Shown: positions 27,714 through 37,557, counted from the first letter of the stretch. The stretch is DNA of 64,000 nucleotides from Paenibacillus sp. FSL M7-0420 (GCF_038002345.1 NZ_JBBOCJ010000001.1:1488001-1552000); one strand, 5' to 3'. Notes: a model not told the origin generated them from the letters alone. A program made the numbers and translations.

Positions 27714-28238
27714 TCACCTCGCATCAGAACGCAGGCTTGCGTACCAGGAAAGCGCCTGTTGTTCCATCGAGCTCACAAATGCTTTTTTGGCCGGGCCGTA
27801 CTGGCTGGTATCCTCGAAGTGATCCGCTAATTCTTGTTTGAACTGACTGTATCTTGCCGCTTCCGCCGGATGGGCTCTTAAAAAATCTCTGAACACGAGA
27901 TGCCGTTCAATCTGAGGGTTGTCTGCCTGATAACAATGAATATGATGCGTCCTTGCCTCACCGCCTTTTCGGAATAATCTTCTGCCAGGAATTCCCCAAT
28001 CTCCGGCAACATCATATCCGAGCAGTGTCATCTTATCGTTGTACGAGTCGATTTTGCCTATGTCTTTTACAATACACATCATATCAATGACGGGTTTAGC
28101 TTTTAAACCGGGTACTGAGGTGCTGCCAAAATGCTCAAAACGTACAATTTCATCTGTGAAAATAGTAGTTAAAAACTCAGTCTCCTGCTGATAAAGTCTG
28201 ATCCAGTCTGGATTATAGTCGCTAAGTCTGATCTTCAT
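27714..28238 (-). CDS. GrpB/UPF0157 family protein
   Basis: This 174-residue protein has the UPF0157 signature FEHFGSTSVPGLKAKPVIDMM (split here: FGSTSVPG then KPVIDMM), related to the nucleotidyltransferase superfamily. It ends with the YGPAKKAFV segment typical of the family. GGAGGA lies six bases before ATG 28238. The family was linked with dephospho-CoA kinase fusions, but its activity is not established. Confidence 0.88.
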   Translation of the reverse strand: MKIRLSDYNPDWIRLYQQETEFLTTIFTDEIVRFEHFGSTSVPGLKAKPVIDMMCIVKDIGKIDSYNDKMTLLGYDVAGDWGIPGRRLFRKGGEARTHHIHCYQADNPQIERHLVFRDFLRAHPAEAARYSQFKQELADHFEDTSQYGPAKKAFVSSMEQQALSWYASLRSDAR

Positions 28239-28564
28239 CAAATGTCCTCCAGGTTAATGGCGTTTGGGTATCATTTCATGCTAATCAATGGGCGTTAGCT
28301 TATACTTGGAGATCTCTTTCTTCAAATAATAATGAGTATGGCTGCCGGCATTATGTATCGTTCCGAACACTCCTTACCCTTACTTTAAGTAAAATTCCAA
28401 TGCCTGAAAGCTTAGGGTATCTAATTTGATGAAATCGCATTTGGAACACTCCTTCAAGCAAGAGTTATGATAGCTTAAGTGTATCATTGAGTACCCGTAT
28501 TTAGCTGTAAAGAACATTTAAAATTAAGCAATACTGCCCCTGCAACTACGTTTATCAATTCATG
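28239..28564. other. Gene-free stretch with a possible decayed coding remnant
   Basis: No intact gene is visible. On the minus strand, 28373 to 28281 reads as a 30-codon open stretch (starting GVFGTIHNAGSHTHYYLKK) that ends in TAG and is closed upstream by TAA. A second short frame starts near 28450. This could be the frameshifted end of a lost gene, or chance. Confidence 0.3.
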
Positions 28565-29578
28565 CTAAGTTCCTACAGGTTCACCCTCTGCGTTGATGGG
28601 AACAACGGTTTCTCCAGACTGTAAAGCGAAATTTCGGCCCGCCTCACCCTTACAAAAGACCGCCTCCATGAATGCGGTTGCAGCTTCTGCGGTAACGGCA
28701 TGAACGGGAACTGCGTGTTGATCACCGTAATGAAGCGGAATATCCGAAAACGACATGTGCTGAGCCCCTTTTACCCGATAGAAATGGGCATTATTCAGAG
28801 AGTTGAAGGCATAGCGCTGCCCATCGATGTAATCGTATGCAATGGTCTCATTCATTGATGCTGCCATCGCCCGGTACGCCGAAGCTTCTTGCCGCAGCAG
28901 CAAAACTGGAACAGAAGACTGTACGTCTTCGCGGCGTATGAGGTGAAAACTGGGATCGAGCAGGACAGCCGCCTTGATCCGGTGATCCTGCTTGGCGGCC
29001 TCCAGGGAGGCGGCACCTCCGAGCGAATGTCCCAAGACAGCAACCTTATCCAGGTCGAACAGCCCGGCGAGCTCAGCATCATCGGAGCAGTTAAGCGTCT
29101 CAAGAATGTCCATAACTGCGTTTATGTATTGAACCCGGTTGAGGAGCAGACGGGACCAACTGGTGTAGTCGCTGCTTGCCAGCTCCGCCATTTCCGGTGC
29201 CTGCTTGAGATAGCTGCCGTCTGGAAATACGGTGAACACGGACTCATGCGGGGCGCTAATCGTAATTACCACGTAGTTTTTGGAGACTAACTTGGAAATC
29301 ACTCCGAGATACATATCGCGTTCAACACCAAATCCAGGGGAGAAGAGGACGACGGGATACCCTCCCTGTTTTGGAGCTATGGCCCCGTTGGTTGTTACAC
29401 TGGTAATATTTAAGTTGTCCAGATCCACGCCCATCTCTGTCAAAAGCTTAGCTGCCTCAGCCTGGCAAGGTGAGTACAGGTCGATACCCTTCACCGGTTC
29501 TCCCCCGATGGCTGGATGAAAAATACTAATAACGAGTCTGGAACTTCCTTCCAGAACTCTTGTGAATCTCCCGATCAT
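28565..29578 (-). CDS. Alpha/beta hydrolase, PAF-acetylhydrolase-like
   Basis: This 337-residue protein has the lipase nucleophile elbow VLGHSLGGAAS (about 172-182) and the oxyanion region VVLFSPGFGVERDMY (about 75-89). A late His in VKGAQHMSFSD (about 273) probably completes the triad with an Asp in VLLDPSF. This arrangement is like bacterial proteins related to platelet-activating factor acetylhydrolase. There is no signal peptide. GGGGAG precedes ATG 29578. It is followed on the same strand by none of its own kind, and preceded by another hydrolase gene 35 bases upstream, so the two may form an operon. Confidence 0.83.
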   Translation of the reverse strand: MIGRFTRVLEGSSRLVISIFHPAIGGEPVKGIDLYSPCQAEAAKLLTEMGVDLDNLNITSVTTNGAIAPKQGGYPVVLFSPGFGVERDMYLGVISKLVSKNYVVITISAPHESVFTVFPDGSYLKQAPEMAELASSDYTSWSRLLLNRVQYINAVMDILETLNCSDDAELAGLFDLDKVAVLGHSLGGAASLEAAKQDHRIKAAVLLDPSFHLIRREDVQSSVPVLLLRQEASAYRAMAASMNETIAYDYIDGQRYAFNSLNNAHFYRVKGAQHMSFSDIPLHYGDQHAVPVHAVTAEAATAFMEAVFCKGEAGRNFALQSGETVVPINAEGEPVGT

Positions 29579-29613
29579 GTTAGCTCCCCTTTCTTAATGG
29601 ATATATATTCCTA

Positions 29614-30600
29614 CTAAATAGACGCCTGCTTGTCTGTTTGGTTGCGATGATTATCTCTTAATAAACTCAGTACTAAATCTACGACAGCTTGCGGATAATA
29701 TAGTTGAATGGAATGCCAGCTGTCCTCTATCACGATCTGCCGGGTTTTTGCGGTTAACTGGAGGAGCTTCTTCTGCGCTTGTTGCCAATCCTCATTCTGC
29801 CTTCCGGCAGATAATACGATGATTGGTAATTCCGGAACTAAAGGCTCTGACTCTATTAATTGGAGGGCACTTTCTATAGTGCAGAGAGATTCCAGATATG
29901 CCGCTTTATACGCATTATTTCGATATCCGAGTGTATTCACTGTATGTTGAACTGGTGGAGGCAGCCGTTTGGCACCAATAGGTTGTTTTAATAGACGGGG
30001 CAACCCAATAGGGGATAAAAGATAACCCAGTCTTAGCCGTCTCAGGTGCCGCAGCCGTTCTTCATATCTGATTTGATTAAAAGTGGATTCTATGAATCTT
30101 TGCTCATGTGTGGAGTCCACAAGAATAATCCCGGAGACCTCTTCAGGATACTTAGAAGCAAACAGCCGCATGATCATTCCACCATAGGAGTGCCCTACAA
30201 GAATGTATGGGGGTACTAATTCAAGCTGCGTCAATAATTCCCGCAAATCACGAACATAGCCTTCGCAAGTCGGCTCACTTATAGGTGTAGTGCTCCAACC
30301 GAAACCGGCCCGGTCATAGGAGAGGACCTTGGTATGCTTGGCTAATGCGGGCTGAACCAATGACCAATCCAGAGCACAACCGCCCATTCCTGCTTCTAAT
30401 AAAATCGTCGGAAGATTACTTGTGTTATTGCCATCAACAATCGCATGAAGACGGCGTGTTCCCACTGAGATCATTTCTCCTGGAGCCTTATATTTATGTA
30501 GAAGATATTTGGAAAGAGCGGCCTGAATCCATGTGAATGGAAGTCCGATCAGAGAAATAATTACACGAAGCAGGCTTTCGGTAAAATTAATTTTGCTCAT
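29614..30600 (-). CDS. Alpha/beta hydrolase with N-terminal membrane segment
   Basis: This 328-residue protein has an N-terminal hydrophobic stretch (LLRVIISLIGLPFTWIQAAL), then an alpha/beta hydrolase fold. The nucleophile elbow is LVGHSYGGMI, the oxyanion region LLEAGMGGCALDW, and SWHSIQLYYPQAV carries the probable triad His. AAGAGGTG before ATG 30600 sets the start rather than an upstream in-frame ATG at 30648. It is probably anchored to the inner side of the membrane. Substrate unknown. Confidence 0.82.
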   Translation of the reverse strand: MSKINFTESLLRVIISLIGLPFTWIQAALSKYLLHKYKAPGEMISVGTRRLHAIVDGNNTSNLPTILLEAGMGGCALDWSLVQPALAKHTKVLSYDRAGFGWSTTPISEPTCEGYVRDLRELLTQLELVPPYILVGHSYGGMIMRLFASKYPEEVSGIILVDSTHEQRFIESTFNQIRYEERLRHLRRLRLGYLLSPIGLPRLLKQPIGAKRLPPPVQHTVNTLGYRNNAYKAAYLESLCTIESALQLIESEPLVPELPIIVLSAGRQNEDWQQAQKKLLQLTAKTRQIVIEDSWHSIQLYYPQAVVDLVLSLLRDNHRNQTDKQASI

Positions 30601-30734
30601 GAGACAACACCTCTTTTCCTGTTCTAATTTGCATAATATAGGATTCATTTAATTGTTAAAGAGAAATCTCACGGTATCTATTTCCTATTTTATTTCGGCC
30701 TACGCTTATCTGATCTTTTTGAGAAAAGATTTGC

Positions 30735-30787
30735 TTGAAGCTTTCCCGGGCATGAAGTATACTATTCTCGGGAAGGTTAAGCGCTTA
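30735..30787 (+). promoter_or_regulatory. iolG promoter with LacI-type operator
   Basis: TTGAAG at 30735-30740 and TATACT at 30758-30763 are 17 bases apart. TAAGCGCTTA at 30778-30787 is a perfect palindrome overlapping the expected start region. The 19 bases AGGTTAAGCGCTTACCCTC are repeated exactly before iolC, pointing to one repressor, most likely the LacI-family protein encoded at 33230. Confidence 0.75.
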
Positions 30788-30810
30788 CCCTCTGAGGAGG
30801 ATAAGCGAAC

Positions 30811-31860
30811 ATGGTTAAACCGATTGTAGTTGGCATTATCGGAGCGGGAAGAATTGGCCGCCTCCACGCAGACAATCTGCGTGCGATGCCGTCGTTCAAG
30901 CTGAAGTCCATAGCTGAAGCTATGATGAGTGAGGAATTGCTGGCCTGGGCAGAGAGCAGGGGGCTTGGCTCTGTTTTTGCTGCGGGTGAAGATATACTGA
31001 ATGATCCTGAGATTGAAGCGGTGTTCATCTGCACGCCGACTGATTCGCATGCGTCCTGGATTGAGCGGGCTGCGCACGCGGGCAAACATATCTTCTGTGA
31101 GAAGCCGATTAGCCTCTCCTCGGAAGAGACCCAGCGGGCTTTGCAGGCGGCAGAGGACGCTGGTGTGCTGCTGCAAGTCGGCTTCAACCGCCGGATGGAC
31201 CCCAGCTTCCGCAAGCTGAAGCGGCTGGTTCAATCTGGAGAGCTGGGGAATCCGCATATTGTGAAGATTACCTCACGTGACCCGCAGCCTCCCGGTGAGG
31301 CTTATGTGCGGTCCTCGGGCGGGATGTTCATGGATATGACGATTCATGATTTCGATATGGCCCGTTATCTGGTAGGCAGTGAAGTGGCTGAGGTCTACAC
31401 CCGGGGGGCGAACCTGATTGATCCGATGTTCGGCCGTTGCGGGGATGTGGACACTGCCGTCATTACACTGACGTTCGGGAACGGGGCGATCTGCGTGATC
31501 GACAACAGCCGGCAGGCCGTATACGGCTATGATCAACGGGTAGAGGTCTTCGGAACGCTGGGTTCGGCGACGGCAGACAACTGCCGCCCGACAACAGTGG
31601 AGGTATCCACCGCGGCTTCGGTTACCCGCGATCAGCCGGAGCATTTCTTCCTGGAGCGCTATAACCAGGCATTCACGGAGGAGGTTGCTGCGTTTGCCCG
31701 TTCGGTAAGGCTACAGGAGCCGGTGATCTGCAGCGGCCGTGACGGCGAAGCCGCACAGCTCATTGCTGAAGCAGCCAGAGAATCGTATCTGAGCGGACTT
31801 CCCGTCAAGCTGTCTGTAACTGCTGCGGAAGCAGGATTTTCTGAACTGCAGGCCTTGTAA
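30811..31860 (+). CDS. iolG: Inositol 2-dehydrogenase
   Basis: This 349-residue protein of the Gfo/Idh/MocA family has GIIGAGRIG near residue 8, the signature CEKPISL near 96, and the catalytic segment MDMTIHDFDMARYLVG with the conserved D-x-x-x-H type pair. IolG oxidises myo-inositol to 2-keto-myo-inositol with NAD. The inositol assignment rests on the family features together with the adjacent iolB and the iolCADE genes; other Gfo members look alike. GAGGAGG lies ten bases before ATG 30811, and a palindromic operator precedes it. Confidence 0.85.
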   Translation: MVKPIVVGIIGAGRIGRLHADNLRAMPSFKLKSIAEAMMSEELLAWAESRGLGSVFAAGEDILNDPEIEAVFICTPTDSHASWIERAAHAGKHIFCEKPISLSSEETQRALQAAEDAGVLLQVGFNRRMDPSFRKLKRLVQSGELGNPHIVKITSRDPQPPGEAYVRSSGGMFMDMTIHDFDMARYLVGSEVAEVYTRGANLIDPMFGRCGDVDTAVITLTFGNGAICVIDNSRQAVYGYDQRVEVFGTLGSATADNCRPTTVEVSTAASVTRDQPEHFFLERYNQAFTEEVAAFARSVRLQEPVICSGRDGEAAQLIAEAARESYLSGLPVKLSVTAAEAGFSELQAL

Positions 31861-31899
31861 GCGGATACAGATTCTGAAGACAGAGGAGGTTGAACGAGG

Positions 31900-32739
31900 A
31901 TGTCTGATCTACTGATTAAGGCCGGAGCGCCGGATAAGGATGGCTGTATCGCTGCGGTCAGCCCCGAGAGTGCCGGATGGAAGTATGTCGGGTTCGAGGT
32001 GTACCAATTGCAAGCTGGGGCTACCCTGGAGCGTGATAGCGAAGAGAATGAAGTCTGTTTGGTACTGCTGGCGGGCAAAGCAGATATAGAGGTGGATGGC
32101 GAGCGGTTCGCCGATATCGGCGGACGCATGTCAGTCTTTGAAGATATGGCTCCTTATGCTGTGTATGTTCCGGCGGGAGCGCATTATGAGGTTACTGCAC
32201 TGACAGAGCTGGAGCTTGGAGTCTGTCTTGCTCCGGGAAGCGGCAAATATCCGGCACGGCTGATTACCCCGTCAGATGCGGCAATCGAGGATCGCGGCTA
32301 TGGCAGTATGTCACGCAAGGTTGTTAATATCCTGCCTGAGCAGAGTGTGGCCGAGAGCCTGCTGGTGGTCGAGGTGCGCACGGGCGGCGGCAATTGGTCC
32401 AGCTATCCGCCGCACAAGCATGACCAGGATAACCTGCCGGCCGAATCCTATCTGGAGGAGACGTACTATCACCGGGTCAATCCCGCCCACGGCTTCGTGG
32501 TGCAGCGGGTCTATAATGATGACCGCAGTCTCGACGAGACTATTGCTGTTCCGGATAAGAGCATTGTGCTTGTGCCGGAGGGCTATCATCCTGTCTCAGC
32601 ACCGCCGGGATATGATTCGTATTATCTTAACGTGATGGCCGGACCGGTGCGCACATGGGTGTTCCACAATGATCCCGATCATGAGTGGCTGTTCAAGCCG
32701 GGACAGAGCGTGCCTGCGGCTGCGTCAGCAGCAGAGTGA
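31900..32739 (+). CDS. iolB: 5-deoxy-glucuronate isomerase
   Basis: This 279-residue bicupin has the metal motif YPPHKHDQDNLPAESYLEETYYHR (cited in parts: PPHKHD and YLEETYYH) at about 165-188 and HPVSAPPGYDSYYLNVMAG near 230. These are specific for IolB. It converts 5-deoxy-D-glucuronate to 2-deoxy-5-keto-D-gluconate, the step after IolD. It follows iolG by 39 bases with AGAGGAGG upstream, so the two form one transcript. The type C repeat array begins about 110 bases downstream. Confidence 0.95.
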   Translation: MSDLLIKAGAPDKDGCIAAVSPESAGWKYVGFEVYQLQAGATLERDSEENEVCLVLLAGKADIEVDGERFADIGGRMSVFEDMAPYAVYVPAGAHYEVTALTELELGVCLAPGSGKYPARLITPSDAAIEDRGYGSMSRKVVNILPEQSVAESLLVVEVRTGGGNWSSYPPHKHDQDNLPAESYLEETYYHRVNPAHGFVVQRVYNDDRSLDETIAVPDKSIVLVPEGYHPVSAPPGYDSYYLNVMAGPVRTWVFHNDPDHEWLFKPGQSVPAAASAAE

Positions 32740-32851
32740 ATAGAGTCGATTAGGGTAGAAGGTTATCCAGCTTGGCAGACAAGTGAATGGATGATTATGG
32801 GGCTTCCGCGCAGCGGGAGCCTTATTTAGTATAGAGGAAATTGTGGATAAG

Positions 32852-33118
32852 TGGCGCGCAGGCGTGTAGCTCGAATATATGCGGAAAACAGCATACATTT
32901 GCTGGCGCGCAGGCGTGTGGCCCGAATGTATGTGAAAAACAGCATATATTTGCTGGTACGCAGGCATGTGGCCCGAATGTATGTGAAAAACAGCATATAT
33001 TTGCTGGCGCGCAGGCGTGTGGCCCGAATGTATGTGAAAAACAGCATACATTTGCTGGTACGCGCAGGCGTGTGGCCCGAATGTATGCGGAAAACAGCAT
33101 ACATTTGCTTGCGCGTAG
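32852..33118. repeat. 51-bp tandem repeat array, type C
   Basis: Units beginning TGG(C/T)RCGC start at 32852, 32903, 32954, 33005 and 33056, 51 bases apart; the last unit carries a two-base insertion. Each unit reads through GTGTGGCCCGAATG into a stem-loop whose best copies have arms ATGTATGC and GCATACAT around GGAAAACA, then TTTGC. Some copies have weaker arms (TATGTG, CATATA). The array occupies the gap between iolB and the LacI gene. The remaining sequence up to 33229 shows nothing else clear. Confidence 0.95.
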
Positions 33119-33229
33119 GTAATCTCATTCACCTGTAAGGGTTAATTAATAGCTGCGTTGGAGAAGACACACATACCCGATAGATAGACAGCATGGGAGG
33201 ACTTCCTTATAATCGAAGGATAAGAAGGC

Positions 33230-34267
33230 ATGAACGCAAAGGCGGGCTTAATAACGATGAAACCTACGATCTATGATGTGGCACGGGAAGCAGGCGTCTC
33301 TATCGCTACGGTGTCCAAGGTATTGAATAAGAGCGGCCGGATCAGCGACAAGACGCGGGAAAAGGTAGGGCGGGTCATGGAGGAGCTGAACTACCAGCCC
33401 AGTCTGGTAGCCTCTGCCCTGACCAGCCGCCGGACGGGAACCATCGGACTGATGATCCCCGATATTGCCAATCCGTTCTTTGCGGAGACGGCCCGCGGCA
33501 TCGAGGATTACGCCCAGGAGCAGGGCAGCGACTTAATCGTATGCAGTACGGACCGCAGCGATGAGAAGGCGGCCCGGTACATCTCGCTGCTGCTGCGCAA
33601 ACGGGTCGATGGCCTGATTATTGCCTCACATACGGGGAATCCTGAGCTGATTCGCGGAATGGTGGCTGATCATGTGCCGCTTGTGCTGTTCTCAGCCGAT
33701 ATCCGTATGCTGGAGGGCAACAGCGTCACCGTCGATGATTACAAAGGCGGCTATCAGGCCACGGAATATTTGCTGTCCCTCGGTCACCGCAGGCTGGGAG
33801 TGATCTCTGACAATCTGCCGGGGAGCAGGCTGCGGGTGGAGGGATTCCTGGATGCGCTGAAGGCGGCGGGGATTTCTTTTGACAATCCGGCGAATATGAT
33901 CCACACCTCGGCAACGCTGGAGAACGGGCGTACGGCAGCAGCAGAAATGTTGAACCAGGCACAGAACATACGCCCGACCGCCATCTTTGGCTGCAATGAT
34001 CTACTGGCGATCGGGGTGCTCAAGGAGGCGCGCAGTGCGGGCCTGTCCATTCCCCGCGACCTGTCCGTAGTCGGCTTCGACAATACGATGCTGGCAGAAA
34101 TCTGCCATCCCTCGCTGACCAGTATCGCCCAGCCTCTGCGCGAGATGACCGAGCAGGCGATGCTTCTGCTGAATGAATCGATCAGTAACCCCACCAGCCC
34201 CAAGCGCAAAATCATGCTGATGCCCGAGCTGGTCATCCGCCATTCGACGGGTCCGGTTCCGCACTAA
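33230..34267 (+). CDS. LacI-family transcriptional regulator, probable inositol repressor
   Basis: This protein of up to 345 residues has the LacI helix-turn-helix TIYDVAREAGVSIATVSKVL and hinge (NYQPSLVASALTSRRT). A periplasmic-binding-protein-like sensor domain follows (IGLMIPDIANPFFAETARGI through FGCNDLLAIGVL). ATG 33257 (MKPTIYDVA) is an equally likely start. It lies between the iolGB and iolCADE units, each of which has the same 10-base palindrome TAAGCGCTTA of the type bound by LacI/GalR proteins. I infer that it represses both. Bacillus subtilis uses a DeoR-type IolR instead, so this is a different control design. Confidence 0.9.
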   Translation: MNAKAGLITMKPTIYDVAREAGVSIATVSKVLNKSGRISDKTREKVGRVMEELNYQPSLVASALTSRRTGTIGLMIPDIANPFFAETARGIEDYAQEQGSDLIVCSTDRSDEKAARYISLLLRKRVDGLIIASHTGNPELIRGMVADHVPLVLFSADIRMLEGNSVTVDDYKGGYQATEYLLSLGHRRLGVISDNLPGSRLRVEGFLDALKAAGISFDNPANMIHTSATLENGRTAAAEMLNQAQNIRPTAIFGCNDLLAIGVLKEARSAGLSIPRDLSVVGFDNTMLAEICHPSLTSIAQPLREMTEQAMLLLNESISNPTSPKRKIMLMPELVIRHSTGPVPH

Positions 34268-34284
34268 CCACACACTATCTATTC

Positions 34285-34323
34285 AAGACCTGTTCCGGCT
34301 GCGGCTGGGAGCGGGTCTTTTTT
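34285..34323 (+). terminator. Rho-independent terminator after the LacI gene
   Basis: AAGACCTGTTCC at 34285-34296 pairs with GGAGCGGGTCTT at 34308-34319 with two G-U pairs, followed by TTTTTT. Confidence 0.8.
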
Positions 34324-34344
34324 GCGTGCTACAGTGGGGCGAAG

Positions 34345-34400
34345 AGCCAGTGTGTGGGGACGCGGGCCGGATGTATGCGAAAAACCGAACACATTGGGCT
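34345..34400. repeat. Solitary degenerate copy of the type B/C repeat
   Basis: GTGTGTGGGGACGCGGGCC followed by GGATGTATGCGAAAAACCGA and ACACATTGGGC keeps the order of elements seen in types B and C, with decayed arms (TGTATGCG and CGAACACA). The rest of the gap to 34688 holds no gene I can support. Confidence 0.6.
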
Positions 34401-34688
34401 AACCCAGTCTCCCCGTTTAGCGGCAGAGTGTGCTAAGTGGATTTACTACAGCTACTGGCGAACGATTGCCCGCCGGAGGAGTAGTAGTTGGAAAAATGGC
34501 ACTTAAATAATCCCGACATCCACCTTGGCTGCAAAATCAATCACGGTAGTTGCTTTTTTTCCACTTGCTTGCTCCTAAGTGTCAAAAAACGAGGAATTAA
34601 GCTACGTTTTCCCACCTGTTTTTCCGGGGGGAAATGTTCCCCTTCAATTCATTCTACCGGCTTGTTGAGATCGCTTTCAAATTGAGGA

Positions 34689-34744
34689 TTGCCAAAAGCG
34701 CGCTTCTAAACTATACTAAAGTAGAAAATTAGGTTAAGCGCTTA
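34689..34744 (+). promoter_or_regulatory. iolC operon promoter with LacI-type operator
   Basis: TTGCCA at 34689-34694 and TATACT at 34712-34717 are 17 bases apart. The palindrome TAAGCGCTTA at 34735-34744 lies just beyond the start point, within the same 19 bases found before iolG. Confidence 0.78.
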
Positions 34745-35014
34745 CCCTCCCCCCAGAGATGAAATGAAACATTCTGATCCAAAGGCAACAATCAATCGTT
34801 GAAATACTCAACCTACACGCCAAGTTATACGCCAAATGACTCTTACAGCAGCATATCAATCTAACCTTACGTTAATGCGATGTATAGCTTCATTGTACGA
34901 ATTACAACTTTACTGTGTAATTTACAGCCTCACTGTCCAATTGACGACGATTTACAGCCATTCGTATTACCGAACGAACTACCTTTTCCCTAGCTTGATC
35001 AAGGAGGCATCACT
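34745..35014 (+). other. Long untranslated leader of iolC
   Basis: About 270 bases separate the operator from the iolC start. The stretch is AT-rich, with repeated short TTTACA/ATTTACAG-like words near 34912-34955 but no riboswitch or terminator that I recognise. GGAGG at the end serves iolC. Confidence 0.4.
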
Positions 35015-36025
35015 ATGAACGGTTTACAGTTCGACCCTGACCGGCGGCTGGATGTAGTTGCTGTTGGCCGGTTGTGTATTGATTTGAACGCTAATGAGAC
35101 CGGGCGGCCGATGGAAGAGACGATGACCTTCACCAAATATGTCGGCGGCTCTCCGGCCAATATTATCATTGGTGCAGCGCGGCTCGGGATGCGTACCGGC
35201 TTCATCGGCAAGCTGGCCGACGACCAGATGGGCAGGTTCATCCGCAGCTATCTGCGCAAGGATGGCATTGACGACAGCCAGGTGTGCGTGGACCGGACGG
35301 GTGCGGTGACGGGGCTGGCTTTTACCGAAATTAAGAGCCCGCAGGAGTGCAGCATTCTAATGTACCGCGACCATGTGGCCGATCTGCTGCTGAACACGGA
35401 GGAGATCTCGGAGGATTACATTGCCAGCTCCAAGGCGCTGCTCATCTCCGGTACGGCGCTGGCGCAGAGCCCCTCGCGTGAAGCAGTGTTCCTGGCACTG
35501 GAGTTTGCCCGCAAGCATAATGTGACCGTGTTCTTCGATCTCGATTACCGCCCTTATACCTGGACATCAGCCGCTGAAACGGCGGTCTACTATAACCTCG
35601 CAGCCGAGAAAAGCCACTGCATCATCGGCACGCGCGAAGAATTCGACATGATGGAGAATCTGTACAATCTGGCTGGCGCTGATGATCAGGCCACGGCAGC
35701 CCGCTGGTTCTCGCATCAGGCAGAGCTGGTGGTCATCAAGCACGGCGGCAGCGGTTCGATCGGCTATACAGCGGATGGGCAGAGCCACCGGAGCGGGATT
35801 TTCCCGGCAAAAGTGCTCAAGACGTTCGGCGCAGGCGATTCCTATGCGTCAGCCTTCATCCACAGTCTGATGAGCGGGCACAGTGTCAGTGAGGCGATGC
35901 GGCGCGGCAGTGCCTCGGCCTCGATTGTCATCTCCCGCCACAGCTGCTCCGATGCTATGCCAACCCTGGAGGAGCTGGAGGATTTCCTGCGAACGAACGA
36001 GGAGGTTCCAGCAGGAGCGCAATAA
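35015..36025 (+). CDS. iolC: 5-dehydro-2-deoxygluconokinase
   Basis: This 336-residue PfkB-family kinase begins with DVVAVGRLCIDLNANE, the IolC form of the family N-terminus, and has KYVGGSPANIIIGAARLG near 45. It ends with the PfkB signature FGAGDSYASAFIHSLM (about 272-287), whose Asp is the catalytic base. It phosphorylates 2-deoxy-5-keto-D-gluconate at position 6. It is first of four genes, iolC-iolA-iolD-iolE, and has CAAGGAGG upstream. Confidence 0.94.
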   Translation: MNGLQFDPDRRLDVVAVGRLCIDLNANETGRPMEETMTFTKYVGGSPANIIIGAARLGMRTGFIGKLADDQMGRFIRSYLRKDGIDDSQVCVDRTGAVTGLAFTEIKSPQECSILMYRDHVADLLLNTEEISEDYIASSKALLISGTALAQSPSREAVFLALEFARKHNVTVFFDLDYRPYTWTSAAETAVYYNLAAEKSHCIIGTREEFDMMENLYNLAGADDQATAARWFSHQAELVVIKHGGSGSIGYTADGQSHRSGIFPAKVLKTFGAGDSYASAFIHSLMSGHSVSEAMRRGSASASIVISRHSCSDAMPTLEELEDFLRTNEEVPAGAQ

Positions 36026-36073
36026 GTAAGGTTAGTCAGCAGACTTTATATAGAACAGAAGGAGTGGACATAA

Positions 36074-37534
36074 ATGACAGAGCAAACGGCACAAGTATTG
36101 AAAAACTATATCGGCGGGCAATGGGTAACAGCCGATACGGCACAGACGGAGCCGGTAGTGAACCCGGCCACAGGTGAGCTGCTGGGCAGAACGCCTCTAT
36201 CCGGCAGAGCGGATGTAGACCGGGCGGTGGCGGCGGCTAAGGCCGCTTTTGCAGGCTGGTCCGCAACACCGGTGCCGCGCAGAGCACGGATTCTGTTCAA
36301 ATATCAGCAGCTGCTGGTCGAGAATTGGGAGAAGCTTGCGAAGATCATCACTCTGGAGAACGGAAAAAGCTTCAAAGAAGCCTACGGCGAGGTTCAGCGC
36401 GGCATTGAATGCGTAGAATTCGCGGCAGGTGCTCCGACACTGATGATGGGCCGGCAGCTGCCGGATATTGCGACTGGTATCGAATCAGGGATGTACCGTT
36501 ATCCGATTGGGGTGGTCGGCGGGATTACCCCGTTCAATTTCCCGATGATGGTGCCGTGCTGGATGTTCCCGCTGGCGATTGCCTGCGGCAACACCTTTGT
36601 GCTGAAGCCTTCGGAGCGTACACCGCTGCTGGCGGCCCGCCTTGCGGAACTGCTGGAGGAAGCCGGACTGCCTAACGGTGTGCTGAATGTGGTGAACGGC
36701 GCGCATGAGGTGGTGAACGGGCTGCTGGAGCACCCGGATGTGAAGGCGATTTCTTTTGTCGGATCGCAGCCGGTGGCGGAATATGTGTACAAAAAAGGAA
36801 CAGACCACCTGAAGCGTGTCCAGGCGCTGGCCGGAGCGAAGAACCACTCCATCGTGCTGGCGGACGCGAACCTGGAAGCCTCAGCCTCCCAGATTGTGAA
36901 TGCGGCCTTCGGCTCTGCCGGGGAACGCTGCATGGCCTGCTCAGTGGTAACGGTTCAGGAGGAAGTGGCCGATGAGCTGATCTCCATTCTGCTGCGGGAG
37001 TGCAACAGCATGACCATCGGGAATGGGCTGGAGGAGGATACGTTCCTGGGGCCGGTGATCCGTCAAGGCCATAAAGAGCGGACAGTTAGCTACATTGAAC
37101 AGGGGATCGCCGAAGGCGCGAAGCTGCTCAGGGATGGCCGTGAGGATGCGGCGGTACAGGGAGACGGTTATTTCATCGGACCTACGCTGTTCGACGGGGT
37201 GACAGAGGAGATGAAGATCTGGCAGGAGGAGATTTTTGCGCCGGTGCTGTCGGTGATCCGGGTGAAGGATGTAGCCCAGGCGGTGGAGATTGCGAATCGC
37301 TCGCGGTTTGCGAACGGAGCTTGTATCTTCACCAATGATGGCGGTAAAGTCCGTTACTTCCGCGAACATATCGAGTCCGGCATGCTGGGAGTCAATGTTG
37401 GAGTGCCTGCACCAATGGCCTTCTTCCCGTTCTCGGGCTGGAAGGATTCGTTCTACGGCGATCTTCATGCGAACGGAAGCGACGGGGTGGAATTCTATAC
37501 GCGCAAAAAAGTCGTCACTGCCCGCTGGCAGTAG
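36074..37534 (+). CDS. iolA: Methylmalonate-semialdehyde/malonate-semialdehyde dehydrogenase (acylating)
   Basis: This 486-residue aldehyde dehydrogenase has the NAD-binding [20 protein letters not shown] segment (about 155-175), [13 protein letters not shown], and the nucleophile Cys286 in [10 protein letters not shown]. The lack of the usual catalytic Glu and the CoA-type MMSDH segments mark it as the CoA-acylating MmsA/IolA class. In inositol catabolism it converts malonic semialdehyde to acetyl-CoA and CO2. It follows iolC by 48 bases. Confidence 0.93.
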   Translation: MTEQTAQVLKNYIGGQWVTADTAQTEPVVNPATGELLGRTPLSGRADVDRAVAAAKAAFAGWSATPVPRRARILFKYQQLLVENWEKLAKIITLENGKSFKEAYGEVQRGIECVEFAAGAPTLMMGRQLPDIATGIESGMYRYPIGVVGGITPFNFPMMVPCWMFPLAIACGNTFVLKPSERTPLLAARLAELLEEAGLPNGVLNVVNGAHEVVNGLLEHPDVKAISFVGSQPVAEYVYKKGTDHLKRVQALAGAKNHSIVLADANLEASASQIVNAAFGSAGERCMACSVVTVQEEVADELISILLRECNSMTIGNGLEEDTFLGPVIRQGHKERTVSYIEQGIAEGAKLLRDGREDAAVQGDGYFIGPTLFDGVTEEMKIWQEEIFAPVLSVIRVKDVAQAVEIANRSRFANGACIFTNDGGKVRYFREHIESGMLGVNVGVPAPMAFFPFSGWKDSFYGDLHANGSDGVEFYTRKKVVTARWQ

Positions 37535-37557
37535 ACAAGGCGAAGGGAGGACATGAA

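Noticed and set aside
4088..33118. Repeat arrays as CRISPR loci
   Set aside because: Whole units are conserved with no unique spacers, the period is constant because the full unit is repeated, and no cas genes are near.
32725..33138. Frames on both strands in array C with His/Cys repeats
   Set aside because: Open only because the repeat length is a multiple of three.
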